From the NCBI RefSeq assembly GCF_011397635.1, contig NC_064761.1, positions 39,830,143-39,894,142 of the forward strand: a stretch of 64,000 nucleotides of DNA. Reading direction: 5' to 3'. A model generated the notes under the pieces. That model did no database searches, was not told where the DNA came from, and was given only the letters and a program-made list of their open reading frames with translations. Position numbers and translations under genes: made by a program. The stretch comes from Epinephelus fuscoguttatus (taxonomy: Eukaryota; Chordata; Actinopteri; Perciformes; Serranidae). The stretch's first letter is position 1, and each line of letters opens with the position of its first letter. Shown in pieces: positions 46,789 through 57,266 of the stretch.

Positions 46789-49700
46789 TGTCTCGGCAGG
46801 TGTTTGAGGAGATTGGCTCATCATGCTCCCTCCTGGCTCAAGTGTTTGTTCCAGTGCCAGAACCCTCAGTTTTGACGGGCAAGGTCCCTCTGGAGGAATT
46901 TGAGTTCAGCAGCAACCAGAGAGTGATGTTTGACCATGAGGGTGTTGGAAGTGGTAAATGCCTTCATTTGACTGTAGCTCGGACCTGAAACTCTCTCAAC
47001 TGCAAATATATTCCCACTCCAAAGATAACATCTATATTTCAATGTGAATCACAGCCCTCACATTTGTTTGTTTGAGTGATCTCAGTCCCTCCTGTCTCTG
47101 GTTCTCTCTGTTTGCATCGTCAGACGTGCCCCTCTCCTTTGAGGCTGATGGCGGTAACAAACAGACCCTGCTGACCTCTGGGAAGCTGTCGTGCTGTGTT
47201 TCGTGGGGGATTGGGGAGGATGACGTACCGCTCGCCCCTCCTGTGTCTCAACAGCCTGGCGGTAAGAACAGGTAATGTCACTGAAAGGACAGCACTGGTG
47301 GGTTGTAACTTGTAAATGAATGTATTAGCCCATGAACGACATATCCTGTGTGATTTACAACACTGCTGATCATCTTCCAAAGAATGGTGTTTATATCCAT
47401 GAATGCATTTTCCTAGCCTCCAGGCAGCCAGTGGTTTTAGTTTGTGTCAGCATGATATAAACTTGGCAACATGCTCAGACTTGAAGCTCAGCTAATACAG
47501 GTAATCAATCATGTTAAACTTGGATTTAATTTAGCATCAGAGGTTATGCTGCAGGCTACGTTTCTGAAAAGTCTGTTTATGATAGGGCAATGAACATATT
47601 CGAATTGAACATTTCCGTTTTTGCTTATTGTTTTTATTTTCTGACAACTTGGCTTATCAATGAATCACAAGGCTCATTCATTTTTGATGCAAATTCCTAA
47701 ACATTGATGTCAGAGTTTCCTACATCTGCACCTGAACGCATTTGTCTGATGGTTCAAGTCTCTGCAAGTTTCGTAAAATATCACATTGAAATGAATCACA
47801 ATAATAAGTCTAAAATCATACAGTATAGAACATGGCATCTTTGTAGTCCTTTAAATCTGTCCTTGAACATGTAACAAACAAGTCAATGGTTAATTTTACT
47901 CCTATTAATCACTCCCCTTCTTCTTATGTGTTTTAGTGGCTTGGGCCGTCTTGATGCGGTCACATATATCGGGGCATCTGGACTATATGACATGAAAAAA
48001 ATTGGAGAGTGGGCCACGCAGTCTCGACTGGACCCCAACGATCCCAAAAATGCCTCCATCATGCAACTGCTGAAAGTGGGTATCGGAATCAGGGCATAAG
48101 AAAAAGGTCTCAACAACAGAGCTGCGACAATTAATCAGTTACTTGTAAACTATTCATTTAATCACCAATTAATCTGATAATAGATTAATCAGTTTGTTTT
48201 GGAAGAAAAGTTTGAATTCTCTGATTCCAGCTCCCTAAATGTAAATTTTTTTTGTTAATTTCTTACTGAATATATTTGGGTTCTGGACAAAGTAATTTGA
48301 GGGTTCATCTTGGGCTTTGGGAAACATTTTTTCACCATTTTCTGATATTTTGTCGATCAAACAACTCATCGATTAATTGAAAAAATATTCATCAGATCTA
48401 TCGACTATGAAAATAATCATTAATTGCAGCCCTTCTCAATAGTCAAGGACCCCAATTTTTGCAATAAAAACGTTGCTTTGTTCTTTGTTCCTGTGGTTGC
48501 CAGGTGGCCAGTAGTGGAGAGGTAACAGCTCCAGAGTACTTCCGTCTGGAGCAGCTGCAGGAGGAGTTCAACTTTGTGACTGATGAAGAGTTGGACAGGT
48601 CCAAAAGATTTCGGCTGCTCAGGCTCAGGAACCAGGAAGTTGCAGAGTTTCGAAATTACAAGTGTGTTCCTGCCCTGGAGAGGGAGGTCACTGACAAGGT
48701 GTTCCAGGTCAGCCCTGCAGATAGTTACCAGCAGAATATTATGGACATGGCAAATGAGAATGCATTCATTATTTTCCTCTTTTGGGTAAAAATGATTTCA
48801 GGAATATGAGAAGAGACTGAAAGAGACAGAGAAAGTTGACACTAAACAACATCTGGATTCACACAGAGCCTTAGTGGCCAAATACCTCCAGAAGGTGAGC
48901 AGCCCATATGATGTAAACATGTTTTTGTTACCTCAGCCTTTAGCATGTAATAGCTCCAATCATCTGTTGTATAATCCTGGCATTTTTCCACAGATCCGAG
49001 AATCTGTCATCAACAGATTTCTTCTTGCCAAGCATCACTACCTTCTGTCTGACTTGGTGACAGAAGAGGAGATACCAAGCATCGGGTAAATACTCCACCA
49101 GGAATTAACTGACTCAATAGTCTGCCTCCCTTTTAACTCCCATCTTTCACAGCTGACATTCTTTCATGTTTGTGTTATGCCTGTTCCTGTAATTTTTTTT
49201 CTTTCTTGCCAATCACAAAATAGTGACTCAAGCATGTTTGCATGTGATCTATCATTTCTGTATATCTTACGCTTATTCCACTTGTCAAAAGAACTGAAAA
49301 ATTACAAAGAGTGCCTGCTCAAGTTGTAAAGGAAAGGTTAAATAACTTGGAGTGCTTTGAAGTGTGGGATCCACAGCCAAATCAACCTATCACAGAGAGT
49401 GGCAGGACCGATATAAATCACAGGCTGATGTAAGTATGTTTCTTGGCCTGGCGCTGCTTCGGCGTATTTGATCTTGAACTCAACACGACATTCCACTGGC
49501 TGAGTAATACTGTCCTCTGGAACTGCTCAAGGCGGTGTTTTAAAGCAGGTTTCACAACATGTGGACATGATAACAGAAAATCTGAACTTAATTTCACTCT
49601 TTGATGGCATTTATACAGATATACATAATAATGTAAAACTGTCGACTCTAATCACACTGTTGGGTGTTGCTTTGCACATTTTATCATCATTGAGAGTGAA

Positions 49701-52700
49701 TGTTATAATCTTCTCTGTTCAATTTTTCTGTTATTTTTCTGCTATGCGTTTTTAACAGTGGGGCAGGTCCAGGGTATGAGTCTCTTTCTTTTTCTCCCAC
49801 CCTCTGTGTCTCTGTTTCTCCATTTCGTTTGAACCCTGAGTACCAGTACAGTAGTGTCCATAGACCCTGTGTAGTATTCAGTCCTTTCAGGATTTTGCAG
49901 CTTATTTCACTGAAACAGGTTGATTTTTTGGGGTGTTTTCTCAAAAATTAAGATGAACTTAAGTTTTTTTTCCTGCTGTATATCATCACCTCTTAATTAG
50001 TATTGTGATCATAAAATGGCAGATACCTGGAGGGACTGAGTACTGTTGGTGGTAACGATCCTGTCCCACACTTTGAAACATGTTTTTGAGCTCTCAGCGA
50101 ACATTTGCATACAGTGTGATGTATGAGCACCCTGCTGGTTGTTGACTTAATGATGGCTGTTTGTGGGGAAAAAAATCAGGATTCTGGGAATGAACCTTTT
50201 CAAGCTGGCTGAACCCAAGCGGCCGCTGAAACCTCAGAGGAAAGAGAGAAAGAAGGTGACGGCTCAGAATCTGTCTGATGGAGACATTAAACTGTTGGTA
50301 AACATCATCCGGGCCTACGACATCCCCGTCCGCAGGCCCCAGAGCAGGTGAAGTGCATCCACTCAAATTCAGAATAGTGTAGTTGAAATCCTCCTTCCCC
50401 TCTTTTTATAAATAACACTTGTACAATTTAGAAGCCTGACAGACGTTGAACTTTGTCAGTGGGTTTTTATTTCAGCAAACCAGGACAGTCGTCTCAGAGC
50501 GTCATCCAGGGCAGCGATTGGCTTGTCAACCAGGTACAATACACCTTAGCTGTATTTTACAGCTGATTGGCAGCAACGTCTTAATTGGCATGTGATTTAT
50601 ATTGTATTTTTATGTGTTTGTTATTGGTGTGATGTAGATACAAGTGAGGCCTTTTGTGGAGGTTTCCTTCCAGCGCACAGTGCTACAGACAACCACAGCT
50701 GATGGACCAAACCCCTGCTGGAACGAGGAGCTGCAGCTACCGTTTAGGTGACAGCTGTGTACTTCATGGCTTGATCTTTGTGTTTTATGATAAATGTTTA
50801 CATCTGTTTTGGCAGCTTGGTGCTATCAGCTTTATCCACTTAGATCAGGGGTAGCTTCAATATCAAAAGAGCCATTTTTGACCAAAAATGATTTACAAAA
50901 ATTTATCCGGAGCTGCAAAACATATGAAGTAACACAGCCTGATAAATCTAAATTAGCCTGTCAACATTACAAATAGGTCTAACTGAGCGTTCATTAATAT
51001 GTTTAGCCACCAGGGGGCACTGCAGTGAGCTATTTAGGATTATTTGGAACTTTAACTTTGCGGAGTCGGCAGTAAAAGTACACAGATCTCTTCACACACA
51101 ATTAAATTCTGTTTTCTTCCAAAACTTTTCCTTTTTTGGATTTGGAATCCTTAGATAGCCAAGTTAGGGAGACTTGAGACTACTGTCGCCACCGCTACAG
51201 AGATTTGGCAAAATGTAGAGGAAAAGGCGCCAGGCTGAAGACGATGGACGCAAAAATGTTCAAACTTTTTTTGTGTGTGTGTGTGTGTGTATGGGCTACA
51301 CATTTTTACAATTGAAGAATGTCAAAATCAAACCGTTATTAATTACTACATGATTTTTTTTTAGCCACTAGAGAGAGGCTAAAGAGCCGCATGTGGCTCT
51401 AGGGCCACAGGTTGCCTACACCAGACTTATATAAAGGTTGTCAAAAGTGTCGATACGTCAGTACTTTATTGATACCACTGAATAAAATAAAACAATGTCC
51501 TTGAATTATAGATTCGATTGTATTGAAAGCACTGAAGCTTTAAAAAAAGAAAGAAACATATGTACAATCAGAGTTTCAACCCAAGGCTGCACAGATTAAA
51601 CAACAAGGAAGAAAATCACCTCATCCTCAAGTAAGTGTAGAAAAGTAAAACTCCTCTTCCTCTTCTCTACAGCGCCCCAAATGGTGACTACAGTGCTGCA
51701 GTCTTGCAGTCAGTCAGAGACGAAGTCTTCATCAACATATTTGATGAGGTGGTTTATGAAACTGGAGTGGTGAGTAAAACGTTCTCTCACATCTCACTCG
51801 CAGTAATTATATCAGAACATAACTGTAATATTTGTTCTTTGCTCCTCAGAGTGACAAAGACAGAGGGAAATCAATACACACCTGGGTAGAGAAGCATTGG
51901 CTGGGTTCTGTCAGGATTCCTTTCAGCACCATTTATTCTCAGTCCAAGGTGACAGTCTTTGTTGTTGTGGATTTATTAACAGGCCTGACTGTCTGAACTC
52001 CTGACTGATTTTATTTTTTTTTTTTTTTAATTCAATTGCACAGATTGATGGAACATTCAAGGTGAATACACCAGCAGTGTTACTGGGGTACAGTAAGGAG
52101 CGGAGCCATGGCACTAACACTGGTTATGACACTATGAGGAGCCTGAGCGAGGGAGCATTTATCACACTCTTCATCACCATTGAACCTCAGCTGGTGCCTG
52201 GAGAGTCCATCAGGGAAAAGGTAAGTCATGTTTAAGTGCCAGAGTACACAAGTCGAAAATAGCTGTGCTTGCTTTTTTTTTTTAAAAAAATTCCTGTATT
52301 GTGAGATCACGAGAATTTTTTAGCTCGAGATAAAAAGATAATTAATTAGCTAGCTTGACGACATGGCCAAATGCAAGTAGGACTCTGAATGTATTAAACT
52401 GTGTGGACCTTGAACTAATGACTAAGGAGAGAAAGTTCTAACACAGTTATGAATGACTTATGAATCCTCTCAATAGCTGTGACAGTGATCTTAAAGGCTG
52501 GAATCAGATGTAATCAGATGAACCAGACACTCATTTTCAAGATCTCCATAATTAATCCCTGATCTGTTCTTTTCTTGTTATAAATGATCTTGTTATTTCA
52601 AGAAATCTGCCTCTAGTTTTCCCAAGAGTTCCCATAAATCAACCTGTTATCACCACAAAACAAGTTCTGTTATTTCGAGATAAGGATGAAATGATATAAT

Positions 52701-55700
52701 TAAGTGCAAGCACAGCTGTTCTCAGCTTCCATACCAAAGTAGAGGATTGCTCCTGTCTGCTTCGTAGTGCCCAGCCTGCATCATCATCATGTGGTAGTTT
52801 GTCTTACTTCATGTGTGTCTTCAAATACATCCGTTTCACTTCATTTGAGTGTCTATATCAGTATTCTATCATTTATGTTCACATGTTGTCCATGCTGTGC
52901 TAAGTTGGTGTAAATGCATTAATTTGTTCTTATGCTTGTCGTCCTTTTGTCATTACTTGCTTTTGCTCTGCTACATGTGCTAGATTAAGGAGTTGAAGGT
53001 AACTCATTCAGTCACCCATCCATGATCACATCATTTTTAAGTCATATTGATTCATTTCCATAGCGCCGGGCCAATATTCCTCTGCTGTAACCTTTGACCT
53101 TTCTGTGCAGTTTGACAGCCAAGAGGATGAAAATCTACTGCAGGCTTCAGAGAGGTTTGAGAAGGACGTGGCACAGCGCTACCCGGACCGACCCTGCGTT
53201 ACCACCGTCATAGACCTCAACGGGAAGACGGTCTTCATCACACGTTATATTCGACCACTCAACCCCCCACGGGAGTTACTGGATGCATTCCCTGATAACC
53301 TCCAGGAAGCCTCGGTCAGTCGCTTGATTGAAGTGAATCTTGAAAGGAACTCCTCCTAACTTTTTATTCCTTATTTGATCAGATTTACTGTAGTGACACA
53401 CCGACTTTATCCTCACACAGGCCCTGGTTGCCCGATTCGTCTCACTCATCCCGTCTCTGCCAGACAGCATTTCATTTTCTGGTGCCTGTGATCTGTGGAG
53501 CACCTGTGATGTGAGTGAACCCCCTCGGATGTGTTGTGATTGTAAGAGGAGAGAAATGCTCATCTTATAGTAACGTGTCTGCTTTCTTTTCAGCAATTCC
53601 TCAGCCTCCTGGCAGGAGATGAAGAAGAACACGCTGTCCTGTTGTGCAACTACTTCCTGTCAATGGGAAAGAAAGCCTGGCTTGTAATTGGCACTGCTAT
53701 ACCAGAGGTGTGTAACAGTTATATGTAAACCTGAGGAGATTTCAGGTGTATAATGATCTGTTTAGTACGTCACCCACACGTCTCCAAGACTATGAAATGA
53801 AGTCTAGGACACACTCTCTGACCTCATGGGAGCTGTGGGGTAGAACATGCAGGTGCTCTTTCGGTGTGCTCACCTTCACAGAAGTTTTTGGTATGCTCGA
53901 ATGGATGGTGGTCGATATACAGTACAGGCCAAAAGTTTGGACACACCTTCTCATTCAATGCGTTTTCTTTATTTTCATGACTGTTTACATTGTAGATTCT
54001 CACTGAAGGCATCAAAACTATGAATGAACACATGTGGAGTTATGTACTTAACAAAAAAAGGTGAAATAACTGAAAACATGTTTTATATTCTAGTTTCTTC
54101 AAAATAGCCACCCTTTGCTCTGATTACTGCTTTGCACACTCTTGGCATTCTCTCCATGAGCTTCAAGAGGTAGTCACCTGAAATGGTTTTCCAACAGTCT
54201 TGAAGGAGTACCCAGAGGTGTTTAGCACTTGTTGGCCCCTTTGCCTTCACTCTGCGGTCCAGCTCACCCCAAACCATCTCCATTGGGTTCAGGTCCGGTG
54301 ACTGTGGAGGCCAGGTCATCTGCCGCAGCACTCCATCACTCTCCTTCTTGGTCAAATAGCCCTTACACAGCCTGGAGGTGTGTTTGGGGTCATTGTCCTG
54401 TTGAAAAATAAATGATCGTCCAACTAAACGCAAACCGGATGGACCGGTTTGTGCAGAAGTCAGGTTAATACACAGCTGACAGCCCTATTGGACAACTGTT
54501 AAAATTCATATTATGGCAAGAACCAATCAGCTAACTAAAGAAAAACCAGTGGCCATCATTACTTTAAGAAATGAAGGTCAGTCAGTCGGGAAAATTGCAA
54601 AAACTTTAAATGTGTCCCCAAGTGGAGTCGCAAAAACCATCAAGCGCTACAACGAAACTGGCACACATGAGGACCGACCCAGGAAAGGAAGACCAAGAGT
54701 CACCTCTGCTTCTGAGGATAAGTTCATCCGAGTCACCGGCCTCAGAAATCGCAAGTTAACAGCAGCTCAGATCAGAGACCAGATGAATGCCACACAGAGT
54801 TCTAGCAGCAGACCCATCTCTAGAACAACTGTTAAGAGGAGACTGCGCGAATCAGGCCTTCATGGTCAAATAGCTGCTAGGAAACCACTGCTAAGGAGAG
54901 GCAACAAGCAGAAGAGATTTGTTTGGGCCAAGAAACACAAGGAATGGACATTAGACCAGTGGAAATCTGTGCTTTGGTCTGATGAGTCCAAATTTGAGAT
55001 CTTTGGTTCCAACCGCCGTGTCTTTGTGAGACGAAAAGGTGAACGGATGGATTCCACATGCCTGGTTCCCACTGTGAAGCATGGAGGAGGAGGTGTGATG
55101 GTGTGGGGGTGTTTTGCTGGTGACACTGTTGGGGATTTATTCAAATTGAAGGCACACTGAACCAGCATGGCTACCACAGCATCCTGCAGCGACATGCCAT
55201 CCCATCCGGTTTGCGTTTAGTTGGACGATCATTTATTTTTCAACAGGACAATGACCCCAAACACACCTCCAGGCTGTGTAAGGGCTATTTGACCAAGAAG
55301 GAGAGTGATGGAGTGCTGCGGCAGATGACCTGGCCTCCACAGTCACCGGACCTGAACCCAATCGAGATGGTTTGGGGTGAGCTGGACCGCAGAGTGAAGG
55401 CAAAGGGGCCAACAAGTGCTGAACACCTCTGGGAACTCCTTCAAGACTGTTGGAAACCATTTCAGGTGACTACCTCTTGAAGCTCATGGAGAGAATGCCA
55501 AGAGTGTGCAAAGCAGTAATCAGAGCAAAGGGTGGCTATTTTGAAGAAACTAGAATATAAAACATGTTTTCAGTTATTTCACCTTTTTTTGTTAAGTACA
55601 TAACTCCACATGTGTTTCATTCATAGTTTTGATGCCTTCAGTGAGAATCTACAATGTAAATAGTCATGAAAATAAAGAAAACGCATTGAATGAGAAGGTG

Positions 55701-57266
55701 TGTCCAAACTTTTGGCCTCTACAGTACATGAGAACATTTTCATACAGAAAGCATTTGTCTTTTATAAAGGACCTTTTTAGTAATCGCAGAATTGTAGTTC
55801 TCATCCATATCTTTATTTTTCATATAAAAAAAATCCGACTAGCCGACTGCGGACTCCTCAATGGAACGAATCAATCATCTCCATGTTCTGTGATAGTGCG
55901 CCAGCTATTTGGCCTGACTTTACTGCACGTGTTGTACCCCAAGCATATGACGTGATATGACCTCTCCTTTTAACCTCCTTGCACATCTCATGAACAGATG
56001 TGCTTCCATTTTATTAACTGTATCAATCCACACTGACTCTGTGAGACACGTATCTCATGAAGACCCGCTGTGTTTTTAATCGCACAAATGCCCAGCTGTA
56101 TATGCGTTTTGAACTTAGATTTTTGATGTCTTTATTTCGTAGGGGCCCACAGCATATGTCTTGACTTTAGAGCAGAACCGCTACCTGATCTGGAATCCCA
56201 GCAGTGGTCAGTACTACGGACAGTATGACACCTTCTGCCCGCTGCAAACAGTTGGCTGCCTGGTTAATGCTGAAAATGTGAGTGAAGAGAAAGCAACTGT
56301 ATGACATCAGATCATTTCCTTTAGATTGCAGCAGATTATATAACTTTATCCAAATTTTTCTTTAGGTGTGGTTCAACATTCAAGAGTATACGTCACCGAT
56401 GACGATGAGTTTTGACAGCAGTAAAGCCCATCTGTGGAAGCCGTTTTTCTCCCGATCCTTCTCCGACCCTGGGCTGTCCAGTGTACAAGTGAGTGTTCAA
56501 CACAAATTTATAACCTTGATTTATGTTCAGTAGTAATTTTTACACATTTTGTTAAATCTGATTCTCTTTAGGTAGAGGAGCTGGCATATCGGCGCACAGA
56601 CAGAGCAGCTGCAGCAGAGCTTCAGGACAGGCGAGTTAACACTGTGTCATATTGATTTGATGGGCTACAATTACACACTAGACAAAACTCATTTAACAGC
56701 TCCCTCTCTGTAGAATTGAGAAGATCCTGAAGGAGAAGATCATGGAGTGGCGACCTCGTCACCCAACCCGCTGGAATCGCTACTGCACCAACACCCTGAA
56801 ACAGTTCCTGCCCAAACTGGAGCTGAGCAGGGGGCGGGACATGGCTGAGGGGCACCGCCACGAGCTGCAGAGCCTGCTGGGAGACAACAGGGTAAGTGTG
56901 ACATGGGAACGCCTGGAAAGAACTTACTTGACTGAGTCACTGCATGATGTCATCAGTCATCAATCTGTTGTTTCAATTATAGAATATTCTCCGCTTTGAA
57001 AAAAAAAACTGGCTGAACACAGGGTGTCACATTAATAAAATCCTCTCATAAATAACCAATGGGCTTTATTTTGTTTTTAGATTTCAGGATTCCCCCTGAA
57101 TCTGCCTTTCTCTGAGATCCGGCCCATCATAGAGGCGGTGTACAGCACTGGAGTTCACAACGTTCACGCATCCAATGTGGAGTTTGCCTTGGCAGTGTAT
57201 GTGCACCCCTACCCTAATAATGTCCTGTCTGTGTGGGTGTACCTGGCCTCGCTGGTGCGTACATGA
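36235..57266 (+). CDS. cc2d2a: CC2D2A, coiled-coil and C2 domain protein of the ciliary transition zone
   Basis: 38 exons: 36235-36266, 36399-36480, 36704-36757, 36960-37040, 37146-37293, 37609-37700, 37860-37961, 38052-38132, 38215-38424, 38553-38709, 38811-38947, 39044-39175, 42648-42857, 42997-43103, 43214-43354, 43583-43739, 45938-46209, 46475-46652, 46800-46953, 47124-47271, 47937-48075, 48504-48707, 48802-48894, 48994-49085, 50180-50347, 50476-50533, 50638-50747, 51673-51769, 51850-51948, 52044-52220, 53111-53314, 53421-53510, 53594-53707, 56143-56277, 56366-56488, 56572-56630, 56714-56891, 57081-57266 (TGA). These total 5,001 nt, an exact multiple of three, giving 1,666 residues (human 1,620). 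Features: acidic/basic N-terminus ([18 protein letters not shown]), YLEDEGLY, coiled coil with a Lys tract ([11 protein letters not shown]), C2 domain ([20 protein letters not shown] ... [10 protein letters not shown] ... FINIFDEV) and C-terminal transglutaminase-like fold ([41 protein letters not shown]). CC2D2A is an MKS-module protein needed for cilia. The first exon is tentative and the start codon is not found. Confidence 0.96.
40018..40336. mobile_element. hAT-like non-autonomous element remnant
   Basis: The left end cagtggttccggtccaaaag and the inverted right end cagtgatttccaattggtcc resemble each other, and 'gggtccattctgaatggacc' near the left is a small palindrome. The phrase attaaactgtgtggacctt in its right part recurs at about 52390-52415 in another CC2D2A intron, so this family has at least two copies here. 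Confidence 0.5.
40416..40874 (+). repeat. Duplicated intronic block, copy 1
   Basis: About 460 bp is repeated in the same orientation at 44711-45184 in another intron of the same gene. Shared landmarks are tttcatgtccaaacacyac, cctccacagatggttatc, tgtacagtagacctgtgtgc and tatgctgtgcacaatatta. Divergence is moderate with several indels. Confidence 0.85.
43740..45937 (+). other. CC2D2A intron 16
   Basis: Besides the duplicated block (44711-45184) it contains unassigned sequence at 43860-44690 and 45190-45930. Frames at 44216-44461 and 45509-45715 have no domain or repeat match that I recognise. Confidence 0.55.
44711..45184 (+). repeat. Duplicated intronic block, copy 2
   Basis: This is the second copy of the block at 40416-40874, in CC2D2A intron 16. 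It has an extra segment around 45020-45060 that is absent from copy 1. No terminal repeats or coding frame were recognised, so it may be an old interspersed element or a local duplication. Confidence 0.85.
46741..46781 (+). repeat. (GT)n tract immediately before a CC2D2A acceptor
   Basis: About 20 GT units are followed by ttttctgtgtctcggcag and the exon at 46800. The repeat thus forms most of the region where the branch point and polypyrimidine tract should be. Confidence 0.95.
47272..47936 (+). other. CC2D2A intron 20
   Basis: AT-rich intron sequence in which I see no repeat, gene or regulatory element. Confidence 0.5.
48119..48434. mobile_element. Small TIR element ('gagctgcgacaattaatcag' type)
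   Basis: The left end agagctgcgacaattaatca and the inverted right end aagggctgcaattaatgatt are related. The middle contains ctctgattccagctccctaa and ttttcaccattttctgatat, landmarks of a very common teleost non-autonomous element with cgattaat motifs. It lies in intron 21 of CC2D2A. Confidence 0.75.
49086..50179 (+). other. CC2D2A intron 24
   Basis: Apart from the candidate exon at 49292-49429, the intron is AT-rich with no repeat that I can name. Confidence 0.5.
49292..49429 (+). CDS. Candidate extra CC2D2A exon (138 nt, in phase)
   Basis: In the intron between exons 48994-49085 and 50180-50347 there is an open stretch ending at a consensus donor (ctgat^gtaagt). With acceptor cttgtcaaaag at 49291 it is 138 nt. 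It starts and ends in exactly the phase of the flanking exons (GG^A ... AT^G), so its inclusion would add 46 residues between ...IPSIG and ILGMNLFKL. Readable parts are [20 protein letters not shown] and [20 protein letters not shown]. Recalled human CC2D2A lacks it. The acceptor is weak, and a second in-phase acceptor lies at 49310. It could be a lineage-specific exon, an exonised repeat or chance. Confidence 0.4.
50845..51426. mobile_element. hAT-like non-autonomous element
   Basis: The right end gagccgcatgtggctctagg-gccacaggttgcctacacc is the typical terminus of a widespread vertebrate hAT-like repeat. The left end (caggggtagcttc ... aaaagagcc) is a diverged partner. The interior has a (GT)n run near 51271-51291 and no transposase. 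Confidence 0.6.
52221..53110 (+). other. CC2D2A intron 30 with repeat and possible 15-nt microexon
   Basis: A repeat fragment at about 52340-52440 is related to 40200-40320. At 52984-52998 the sequence attaaggagttgaag sits between ctag and gtaact in a phase that would insert IKELK. The rest is featureless. Confidence 0.5.
53920..55724 (+). mobile_element. Tc1/mariner transposon with foldback 523-bp arms
   Basis: TA dinucleotides at 53918-53919 and 55725-55726 flank termini starting cagtacaggccaaaagtttg (left) and, inverted, ctgtagaggccaaaagtttg (right). The left arm 53920-54442 is an inverted copy of the right arm 55202-55724. Both are 523 bp and contain the 3' third of the transposase gene. 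The usual Tc1 left end and leader are missing. It lies in CC2D2A intron 33. A Tc1 transposase frame begins at 54513. Confidence 0.93.
54513..55478 (+). pseudogene. Tc1-family transposase, frameshifted
   Basis: The frame starts [20 protein letters not shown] with a paired-like helix-turn-helix ([20 protein letters not shown] and [19 protein letters not shown]) and an RPRKGRPR hook. It continues into the DDE nuclease: [11 protein letters not shown], then DNDPKHTS and [15 protein letters not shown] (a DD34E arrangement). One base is missing near 55143 (the frame ends FKLKAH instead of continuing ...[10 protein letters not shown]). Another is missing near 55458, after WELLQDCWK. This copy therefore cannot encode the full protein. 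The inverted left arm keeps the C-terminal part open on the minus strand (54083-54433), ending GGYFEETRI. Confidence 0.93.
55727..56142 (+). other. CC2D2A intron 33, remainder
   Basis: This is sequence between the Tc1 element and the next exon. Nothing beyond the splice acceptor (tttatttcgtag) was recognised. Confidence 0.5.

Noticed and set aside
54083-54433. Minus-strand transposase fragment as a separate gene
   Set aside because: It is the inverted left arm of the foldback Tc1 and has no start or N-terminal domains of its own.
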